From Planctomycetales bacterium (GTDB lineage Bacteria; Planctomycetota; Planctomycetia; Pirellulales; UBA7805): a stretch of DNA of 12,177 nucleotides. Positions within the stretch are counted from its first letter, which is position 1; every line of letters begins with the position of its first letter. The notes beneath the pieces were generated by a model. That model had not been told where the DNA came from, ran no database searches, and worked only from the letters and a program-made list of their open reading frames with translations. The DNA is taken from NCBI GenBank assembly GCA_011772275.1, contig WVZU01000233.1:648-12824 (forward strand), given 5' to 3'. This document shows, piece after piece, positions 1 to 5,659 of this stretch. A program made the translations under genes and the position numbers.

Positions 1-677
1 ACCCCTTCGACTCTGCTCTTGACCTTCTGACTCACTGTCGCATAGTGTTCCTCCGCAAATCCTCCGGCGGGTTGGATTTGTTGACCGAAGCCAAGTTGCA
101 GCGAAGGTTTAGGCCGCCTGGAAGCGAGCTGTTGCCCTTGTATGCGGGCTATTATGTCGCCGAACTTTTGTGGGAACTGACCGACCACTACGACGCTCAT
201 CCGCTCTTGTTCGATGCCGCCGATCGTTGCCTGGTCTTGTTGGCCGAGGGCCGGGAAGTGAGGCCACTGATATTTCGTTTCGAGTTAACCGCTTTGCGGC
301 TGTTGGGGCACGTGCCGAGTTTGAGCCGGTGTGTGGAATGCGGCCAACCGGTCGAACCGGCAGCACGTATTCCGTTTGGACCGTTAGCCGGTGGTGTGTT
401 GTGCGGCAGGTGTCGGCCGGGAAAGAGGCACGTCGTGTCCCTTAGCAAGGAAGCCTGGAGCGCGATGCGGCGGTTTGCCGATCCGGCAGACGACGCCTGG
501 CAAGCCGAGCCCTTGCCGGCTGGTGTGGGGGGAGAGTTGCGGGGCGCGATGAATTACTACCTCAGTCATCTGGTGGGCCATCTCCTGAAAATGCTCCCCT
601 ACCTGGGCCACGAGGGAACCCGTGGCTCAGCAACGAGCAGGTCCGATAACCCGGCCCCCACGACCAAAAATCCATGA
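1..677 (+). CDS. recO: DNA repair protein RecO, 5' end outside the window
   Basis: RecO is a recombination mediator that acts with RecR (and RecF) to load RecA onto SSB-coated single-stranded DNA. The reading frame is open from base 3, and 224 residues are visible. The first residues (PFDSALDLLTHCRIVFLRK) match the end of the N-terminal OB fold, so the GTG at base 45 is an internal valine and not the start. By comparison with RecO proteins of about 240-250 residues, roughly 40 N-terminal residues lie upstream. The helical middle part contains YYVAELLWELTDHYDAHP and FELTALRLLGHVPSL, both typical of RecO. A four-cysteine zinc-binding pattern (CVEC ... CGRC) lies at bases 330-413. The C-terminal tail after about base 620 is low-complexity and runs into a short tandem repeat at the stop codon. 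It is the first gene of a same-strand run with the envelope lipoprotein genes and folP; the next start is 138 bases away. Confidence 0.93.
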   Translation, partial: PFDSALDLLTHCRIVFLRKSSGGLDLLTEAKLQRRFRPPGSELLPLYAGYYVAELLWELTDHYDAHPLLFDAADRCLVLLAEGREVRPLIFRFELTALRLLGHVPSLSRCVECGQPVEPAARIPFGPLAGGVLCGRCRPGKRHVVSLSKEAWSAMRRFADPADDAWQAEPLPAGVGGELRGAMNYYLSHLVGHLLKMLPYLGHEGTRGSATSRSDNPAPTTKNP

Positions 678-707
678 CCAAAATTCATGACCAGAAATCC
701 ATGACCC
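662..707. repeat. Short tandem repeat across the recO stop codon
   Basis: Three near-identical copies of a 13-14-base unit stand head to tail: GACCAAAAATCCAT at 662-675, GACCAAAATTCAT at 676-688 and GACCAGAAATCCAT at 689-702, followed by a partial GACCC. The TGA stop of recO (675-677) lies at the junction of copies one and two. The pattern suggests local slippage that extended or altered the end of the gene. No function is evident. Confidence 0.8.
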
Positions 708-815
708 CCGATCAAGCCCTAATGACCGCTGGCTGGCGACATTTCCCTTTGCCGCTTTAGTTCACCACCCACGACTTTTTGCGGACTACCAACCCCTTTC
801 TTGCTCTGGACAAGG

Positions 816-2000
816 ATGTCCCCCTTGGAAGCGACCCGACGCCTACGACCGGTTTTCCTCCCTTTGCTGCTGGCCCTTTGCGGCTGTGCGATGCCGTGGG
901 CGCGGGGCGATAAGGGCCCGCTGGACTCGTCGCTGCCGGCGGTGGCCGAGCCGTCGGACGAGGGGAGGGCCGGCTTGTCGGCGGGTGTCAAGCGGGCCTG
1001 GTTTGGGGCGGGGGAGGAAGGCGAGCAAGTGGCTCGTGCCCATTTTCAAGCCGCCGAAGATGCGTTGCGGCAAAAAAAGTACGCTGCGGCCCGGACCCGC
1101 TACGAGGCAGCTGCTGCGGCCCTGCCCAATTCGCCACTGCAAGAAGATGCCCTCTTCATGGTGGCGGAAACCTACTTCCTGGAAGACAAGTACCCCAAGG
1201 CCTTTACCGGTTACGAAGAACTGCTGAACAAATACAAACGTTCGCGGCACCTGGACACGGCGGTCAAGCGCCAGTTTGCGATCGGCCAGTACTGGGAACG
1301 ACGGCATCAGAAAGATCCGGAGTTCTTTTTGAGGCCGAACTTGACCGATGAAAAGCGGCCGTTGAACGACACGCTGGGCCGCGCTCGCCGCGCCTTCACC
1401 AAGGTGCGGCTCAACCATCCCACCGGCCCGCTGGCTGACGATAGCCTGATGGCGACCGCCAATTCGTTTTTTGCTCGAGGCAAATACGACGACGCGGACT
1501 ACTACTACGATCTGCTGCGTCGCGAATATCCCCAAAGCGATCACCAGTACGAGGCGCATCTGCTGGGTATCCAGGCCAAGATTCGCCGCTATCAGGGCCC
1601 CGACTATGACGGCATGCCGCTGACCGAAGCCAAGGAGCTGATCGAACAAACCGCTCGACAGTTTTCCCGCATGCCGCCCGATGACCGGCAGCGTCTGGAT
1701 CAGATGTATGCCCAGGTGACGACCGGACTGGCGCAGCGCGATTACGAGATGGCTCGCTTTTACGAACGCAAAGGCTACTTCAAGGCGGCAAAATTCTATT
1801 ACCAGCGTGTGGTCGAAGATTACGCGCGGACGCCGCTGGCGGAGGAAGCCAACCAGCGGCTGGCGGAGATCCGGGACAAGCCTTCCATGCCGGCGCCACG
1901 CTTAACCTGGCTATCCAATCTGTTCCCAGAAGACGAGGAAGATCTGCTGATTATTCCGCCATCTGCCACCCCGCGGACTGCCACCTTGGATCTCCCATGA
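816..2000 (+). CDS. bamD: BamD-like outer-membrane assembly lipoprotein with TPR repeats
   Basis: This is probably the BamD-type component of the beta-barrel assembly machinery, a lipoprotein on the inner face of the outer membrane. With the start at ATG 816 the protein has 394 residues. It begins with a lipoprotein signal: arginines at positions 8, 9 and 11, a hydrophobic stretch at 13-22, and a lipobox ending L-C-G-C, so Cys24 would carry the lipid. A TTG at 801 would add five residues and gives a worse signal peptide. TPR-like helix pairs occur at about residues 75-145, 195-250 and 305-355. The last contains YEMARFYERKGYFKAAKFYY and VVEDYARTPLAEEA, very close to the BamD C-terminal TPR style. 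At 394 residues it is much longer than proteobacterial BamD (about 245). The extra length is a region of about 45 residues after the signal peptide, longer inter-repeat segments and a proline-rich tail. A general TPR lipoprotein is the alternative. The next gene overlaps by ATGA, which suggests translational coupling. Confidence 0.8.
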   Translation: MSPLEATRRLRPVFLPLLLALCGCAMPWARGDKGPLDSSLPAVAEPSDEGRAGLSAGVKRAWFGAGEEGEQVARAHFQAAEDALRQKKYAAARTRYEAAAAALPNSPLQEDALFMVAETYFLEDKYPKAFTGYEELLNKYKRSRHLDTAVKRQFAIGQYWERRHQKDPEFFLRPNLTDEKRPLNDTLGRARRAFTKVRLNHPTGPLADDSLMATANSFFARGKYDDADYYYDLLRREYPQSDHQYEAHLLGIQAKIRRYQGPDYDGMPLTEAKELIEQTARQFSRMPPDDRQRLDQMYAQVTTGLAQRDYEMARFYERKGYFKAAKFYYQRVVEDYARTPLAEEANQRLAEIRDKPSMPAPRLTWLSNLFPEDEEDLLIIPPSATPRTATLDLP

Positions 2001-2542
2001 ACCCCGCATCGCAGCCTCTTCAACTTGCCTGCCGTTGGTTGACGGCCGTGCTGGCTGCCACCTCCCTGGGCTGTGCCACCTACCACTTTGGCGCTGCCAC
2101 GCTCTACCCCGCCAATATCCGCACCGTGCACGTCCCCGTTTTCCGCTCGCAGAGCTTTCGTCGCGAGCTGTCGGAATGGTTGACCGAGGCGGTCATTAAG
2201 GAAATCGAGCTGAAAACCAGGTTTAAAGTCGTGGGACGCGAACAGGCGGATACGATCCTCGAAGGGGAAATTGTCCGTGACCAGAAAGACGTCTGGGTGG
2301 AGACCAGCGGCGATCAGCCCCGGGCACTCGACGTCACCATGCTGGTGCGCGTCCGCTGGATCAACCGCCATGGCCAGCTGCTGCGCCCGGAAACGAATAT
2401 GCCTTTGCCAGACTCGCTGACTATCGTCGAAGAATCAGCCATCCTGGTACCCGAAGTGGGCCAGTCGCTGGCCAGCAGCCAGCAACAGGTTGTTCATCGA
2501 TTGGCCGAGCAGATTGTGGCCATGATGGAAGTGCCCTGGTGA
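1997..2542 (+). CDS. lptE: LptE-like LPS-assembly lipoprotein
   Basis: LptE plugs the LptD barrel and helps insert lipopolysaccharide into the outer leaflet of the outer membrane. The 181-residue protein has a lipoprotein signal with a hydrophobic stretch at 14-25 and the sequence TSLGC, so Cys26 is the likely lipidation site. The body follows the LptE family pattern: ANIRTVHVPVFRSQSFRREL, then LSEWLTEAVIKEIELKTRFKVV, then ADTILEGEIV at about residues 90-100, and a C-terminal helix LASSQQQVVHRLAEQIVAMME. The start ATG (1997) shares bases with the TGA of the BamD-like gene in an ATGA overlap, so the two outer-membrane assembly lipoproteins are probably translated together. No SD is obvious, which fits coupling. 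The assignment rests on family pattern recognition. An LptE-family fold seems likely, but LptD is not in the window to confirm the partner. Confidence 0.8.
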   Translation: MNPASQPLQLACRWLTAVLAATSLGCATYHFGAATLYPANIRTVHVPVFRSQSFRRELSEWLTEAVIKEIELKTRFKVVGREQADTILEGEIVRDQKDVWVETSGDQPRALDVTMLVRVRWINRHGQLLRPETNMPLPDSLTIVEESAILVPEVGQSLASSQQQVVHRLAEQIVAMMEVPW

Positions 2543-2571
2543 AGGGCCCTGGTGATAGGGCCCTGGTGAAG
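2533..2571. repeat. Tandem repeat and hairpin across the lptE stop codon
   Basis: Three copies of a 13-14-base unit, GCCCTGGTGAAG or GGCCCTGGTGATAG, lie at 2533-2544, 2545-2558 and 2559-2571. The lptE stop TGA (2540-2542) is inside the first copy. Two AGGGCCCT blocks (2543-2550 and 2557-2564) can pair as an 8-bp stem with a 6-base loop. There is no following T tract, so this is not a convincing intrinsic terminator. It could slow ribosomes or RNA polymerase before folP, or be simple slippage. The rest of the lptE-folP gap (to 2683) shows no other clear element. Confidence 0.7.
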
Positions 2572-2683
2572 GGCGGGGGGCCAGTGGCGATCGATCGGCG
2601 GCGCGTGGTCCTCGGTGGTCGCGGGTCGCTGACTTGCCACGCACCGCTGGCCGGGGAAGGTGCGGGAGGGTAAGCTTGCTGGG

Positions 2684-3574
2684 ATGAGCGAGCAGCAAGC
2701 GGTTGATGGGGGGCGCCGGTTTTTTCATCGAGCCGATCGCTGGAGATTGCGGACAAGAACGTTAACCCTTCCGCCCCGCCCCCTCTTGATGGGCATTGTC
2801 AACGTGACGCCGGACAGTTTTTCGGACGGGGGCAAATTTGCCCAGGCCGGTGCGGCCGTCCAACACGCTCTGCGACTGGCCGAAGAAGGGGCCGACATCC
2901 TGGATATCGGCGGCGAGAGCACCCGCCCCTACTCCCAGCCGGTTTCGCAGGAGGAGGAACTGGACCGCGTGCTGCCCGTGGTCCGGCAACTGGCCGGACA
3001 AATCAAGCTGCCGATCTCGATCGATACCTCCAAAGCGGCGGTAGCCCGCCGCTGCCTGGACGCCGGCGCGGAGATCATCAACGACGTGACCGGCCTGGAA
3101 GGGGACCCCGCGATGGTCGAAGTCGCGCGGGAGACGGGGGCAGGGGTGTGTGCCATGCACATGCAAGGGACCCCCCAGACCATGCAGGAGAATCCCACCT
3201 ACGAAAATGTGGTGGCTGAAATACTCCTCTACCTCAGGCAACGACGCGACACCCTCACGGCGGCCGGCATCGAGCCGGCCCGCATCTGTCTCGACCCCGG
3301 CATCGGCTTTGGAAAAACGCACCAGCACAACCTGGACCTGCTGGCCGCCTGCCGGCAATTTCATCAGCTGGGGTGCCCGCTGCTGGTCGGACACTCGCGG
3401 AAAGGATTCCTGGCAACGCTGCTGGGGGACAAGGAGGCCGATCGTACCGCGGCCACGATCGGGGTCGCGCTCTCCCTGGCCCTGCAGGGCGTCCAGGTGA
3501 TCCGCGTCCACGATGTACGGCCGGTTCGCGAGGCGCTGCTGCTGTTCGAAGCCACCGGCGGCTTTCCGCTCTGA
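2684..3574 (+). CDS. folP: Dihydropteroate synthase
   Basis: This enzyme joins 6-hydroxymethyl-7,8-dihydropterin pyrophosphate to p-aminobenzoate to make dihydropteroate in folate synthesis. It is the cytosolic target of sulfonamides. The 296-residue TIM-barrel protein carries all the usual DHPS motifs: MGIVNVTPDSFSDGG (36-50), DIGGESTRP (74-82), ISIDTSKAAVA (111-121), IINDVTGL (131-138), MHMQGTP (158-164), LDPGIGFGKT (203-212), GHSRKGFL (236-243) and IRVHDVR (273-279). ATG 2684 is preferred. An in-frame GTG at 2660 would add eight residues, with no better ribosome site; a GGGAGG at 2664-2669 is 14 bases upstream of the ATG, a long spacing. The gene is last in the recO-bamD-lptE-folP run, 141 bases after lptE, and converges with the minus-strand orphan. 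No key residue is missing and the length is normal. Confidence 0.95.
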   Translation: MSEQQAVDGGRRFFHRADRWRLRTRTLTLPPRPLLMGIVNVTPDSFSDGGKFAQAGAAVQHALRLAEEGADILDIGGESTRPYSQPVSQEEELDRVLPVVRQLAGQIKLPISIDTSKAAVARRCLDAGAEIINDVTGLEGDPAMVEVARETGAGVCAMHMQGTPQTMQENPTYENVVAEILLYLRQRRDTLTAAGIEPARICLDPGIGFGKTHQHNLDLLAACRQFHQLGCPLLVGHSRKGFLATLLGDKEADRTAATIGVALSLALQGVQVIRVHDVRPVREALLLFEATGGFPL

Positions 3575-3680
3575 CCGACGCCGGCGGGCAGGCCGTGCCG
3601 ACAGGCCATTCCCGTTTTCCCCTCGCCCGGCTGCAGCCTCCGTGTGAAGGGACTCGCCGGTCCGGCCTGCCGAAGGGTCG

Positions 3681-3725
3681 CCCCGCGAACGGGGTGCTGT
3701 CCGGGAGACGTTGCGGGGCGTCCCC
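3681..3725. other. Two small GC hairpins in the folP/orphan convergent gap
   Basis: In the 238-base convergent gap (3575-3812), CCCCG-CGAA-CGGGG (3681-3694) forms a 5-bp stem with a tetraloop, and GGGG-CGT-CCCC (3715-3725) forms a second small stem. Neither is followed by a T tract on either strand. They might help stop convergent transcription, but this is a weak call. A 12-base perfect palindrome, TGGCCGCGGCCA, lies at 3796-3807 just past the orphan's stop codon. No gene is visible in the gap. Confidence 0.35.
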
Positions 3726-3812
3726 CCTTCCGATCGGCCCCCGCGCTCGTCGCCGGAGACGCGGAGCAGGACGTCCGCACCGCGAAAAGGGTGAGTGGCC
3801 GCGGCCAGCCGG

Positions 3813-5252
3813 TTACGGTTTTGCCTGGTCGGCCAGGAGGGCCTCGACCGGAGCCGCAGGGGGGCGGGTCCAGGCCAAGGTCAGCCAGCCGTTGGCTGAG
3901 TTCGAGTAGGTGGGGCGGAGCCCGGGCTGGCCCAGCCGTTCGATCTGCAAGACCGATTTGGTCAGGATGCGGTCCGACAGCTGGCTGGCCAGCGCGCGTT
4001 CCACCATTTGCTTCAAGGGAATCATCGCCAGGGACCAGTTCTGTGGGCCGCTGGGCGTGACCCGCGGCGGGCCCACCAGCTGTGTCCGCAAACCGGTTTC
4101 CGTCGGTTGCAGCCGGCAGCGGACCTGGAGACCAAAACCAGGCATGGGCGTCTCTACCAGTTCGCAGTGGGAACTCTTCAGTGTCAGGTCCAGCAGGCCG
4201 TCGGCAAAGCGAATCCCGATCGGCTGCTGGTGGTCCATGGTCAGCTGCAGTTGAGCGGGCAGGGGCTGGGAGGCGAGTAATTGCCGGCCGTCGCGCGAAA
4301 GGCCGGTCTGATCCAAGATCGCACCGGACAGCAAGCGGTGCCCCAGCCGATCAACGGCCGACTGATGGACGCTGACGACGATATCCGCGTCGCTTTGCAG
4401 CACGGGCAGCGCGCCCAGGGCGGTGATCGCCGTGGTCTCTGGCAGCTGGACGTCCAGGTGCAGCGCCTGGGAGGTCGACGACACCTTCAGATGGCCAGGG
4501 GAGAGGCCCACGTTTTGCAAGGCCGTCAGGAGGTGCCCAGGAAATTCTATTTTGGCCATTTCGGCGGCGAGCTCGCGGTCCAGGAAGCGTTGCAGTCGAG
4601 CGACGGACAGTTGAGCGACGATCTTTTCGCGGAGGGCCAACGTGCGTCGGACCTGGCGCCAGCCGGCGCGTTCGATGAACCGGTGCGGTACCTGGCGGCG
4701 GAAGAGCCCTGCCGGCCGCGGGATAACCCGCAAGACGTTGACTTGGGAACGGGCCTGGCCGCGCGAGGGGTGGGCCAGCAGCGTCTGCCCGTCGTAGATG
4801 ATTCGTGTGCGAGCGGCGAGTGTGGTGTGGGTCTGGGTGGGAGCCACCACCCACTCGTTGGTGCCATGGGCCTTCGCCACGCTCTTGCCCGTAAAGATCA
4901 CGTCAAAAACAGCATGCTGGGAACTGGGGACCATCTCCATCCGAATCTCGCCCTCGGTTTTGGACGAGCCAATCACCAGCGAGTCCAGAATCTGGTCGTG
5001 GACCTTGGTGTACCGCGTCACCTTCTGTTCAAAGAGTGGGGCGAGGAGTTTCCGCGCGATCCGCACGTGGATCAGGGACGTGGGCTTGCCGGTCTCGCGG
5101 CGCCAGTTCAAAGCCGCATCGGCACCGGATGGCTGCAGGTCGGCCGAACCGGCCGAGGTCGCCCAAAGAAGGTCTTCGGCAGGGACGGCCGTTGGAACGA
5201 CCAGCAAACACAGCGTTGCCGCAGCAGCATGGTGCAAGACCGAAGCTGTCAT
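3813..5252 (-). CDS. Secreted protein of unknown function
   Basis: I do not recognise a named family. The style resembles large secreted orphans I have seen in planctomycetes. With ATG at 5252 the protein has 479 residues. An SD-like AGGGGA sits five bases upstream, and this start leaves a clean signal peptide: hydrophobic core at about 9-23, cleavage after VPA (residue 25). A GTG at 5273 would add seven residues. Three parts can be seen. The first is a strand-rich region (about 45-190) with paired motifs such as LIHVRIARKLLAPLFEQKV and AVFDVIFTGKSVAKAHGTNE. The second is a basic helical segment (about 190-240). The third is another strand-rich region (about 250-470) with DADIVVSVHQSAVDRLGHRL that loosely echoes the first, so an internal duplication is possible. 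There are no membrane segments beyond the signal and no recognisable catalytic motif. It should be periplasmic or surface-exposed. It is convergent with folP and divergent from dnaE, so it is probably transcribed alone. Confidence 0.8.
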   Translation of the reverse strand: MTASVLHHAAAATLCLLVVPTAVPAEDLLWATSAGSADLQPSGADAALNWRRETGKPTSLIHVRIARKLLAPLFEQKVTRYTKVHDQILDSLVIGSSKTEGEIRMEMVPSSQHAVFDVIFTGKSVAKAHGTNEWVVAPTQTHTTLAARTRIIYDGQTLLAHPSRGQARSQVNVLRVIPRPAGLFRRQVPHRFIERAGWRQVRRTLALREKIVAQLSVARLQRFLDRELAAEMAKIEFPGHLLTALQNVGLSPGHLKVSSTSQALHLDVQLPETTAITALGALPVLQSDADIVVSVHQSAVDRLGHRLLSGAILDQTGLSRDGRQLLASQPLPAQLQLTMDHQQPIGIRFADGLLDLTLKSSHCELVETPMPGFGLQVRCRLQPTETGLRTQLVGPPRVTPSGPQNWSLAMIPLKQMVERALASQLSDRILTKSVLQIERLGQPGLRPTYSNSANGWLTLAWTRPPAAPVEALLADQAKP

Positions 5253-5448
5253 GGTGATCCCCTGCGAGCGCACAGAGGTCGCTTCACGCGCTGGGGGCTG
5301 CCTGCCGTAGCGGGGAGCGGCTTACCGGCCCGACCATTCCGCAAGCGCCGCACGACGCGGGCGGACGAGATGAGATCGGTTCACGAAACGAGCGGGCCAG
5401 ATTCCTCGTCTGCACTCAGATAAGGTCTACCACAAGGATAGCTTGCGC

Positions 5449-5490
5449 AAAGGGCGTATAAAAGGTTTTTGGCCCGCCCTTTCTGCAGAA
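5449..5490. promoter_or_regulatory. Inverted repeats in the dnaE leader, possible operator
   Basis: AAAGGGCG (5449-5456) and CGCCCTTT (5475-5482) are perfect 8-base inverted arms around an 18-base AT-rich centre that contains TATAAA (5457-5462). The right arm overlaps a perfect 10-base palindrome, TTCTGCAGAA (5481-5490). Such nested symmetry about 170-210 bases before dnaE could be a protein-binding site or an RNA hairpin. No -35 sits at a normal distance from TATAAA, so I do not call a promoter. Confidence 0.35.
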
Positions 5491-5650
5491 AAAGGATCCC
5501 CCCGTCAAGGGCCTGGCCCTCAAGTCGTTTGCTGGCAGGGTTTTATCTTAGATGGTCGCCAGGTAAAATTTTGGCTTTCCCTGGACACGGATGTCGGTCC
5601 GGCGGATCGACACACATCGATCGCCCCCGCTCAGCCTGCTGGGGGCCGCG

Positions 5651-5655
5651 AGGAG
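5651..5655 (+). promoter_or_regulatory. Ribosome binding site that fixes the dnaE start
   Basis: AGGAG (5651-5655, GAGGAG if 5650 is included) stands four bases before ATG 5660. It decides the dnaE start in favour of 5660 over the in-frame ATG at 5591, and agrees with the family N-terminus F-V-H-L-H-x-H. Confidence 0.8.
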
Positions 5656-5659
5656 TGCC

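Larger units (their letters stand above)
5253..5659. other. Divergent intergenic region upstream of the orphan and dnaE
   Basis: This 407-base stretch holds no gene I can support. It should contain promoters for both flanking genes, but no good -35/-10 pair at normal spacing is visible. The notable content is an inverted-repeat cluster at 5449-5490 (listed separately), an AT-rich patch with TAAAAT at 5564-5569, and the dnaE Shine-Dalgarno at its right edge. An in-frame ATG at 5591 would extend DnaE by 23 residues but has no ribosome site and lacks family similarity. Confidence 0.6.

Noticed and set aside
45..47. GTG as the start of recO
   Set aside because: The frame continues upstream to the window edge with RecO-like residues, so this codon is internal.
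4281..5423. Plus-strand open frame of 380 codons opposite the secreted orphan
   Set aside because: The minus-strand frame has a clean signal peptide and start site. The plus-strand product has no signal or motif and looks like an antisense artefact of high GC content.
5443..5462. Sigma-70 promoter built from TTGCGC (5443-5448 region) and TATAAA (5457-5462)
   Set aside because: Only about eight bases separate the two boxes, far from the 16-18 needed. No better -35 lies at the right distance.
5591..5659. ATG 5591 as the dnaE start
   Set aside because: The extra 23 residues do not resemble DnaE, while ATG 5660 has AGGAG four bases upstream and the standard family N-terminus.
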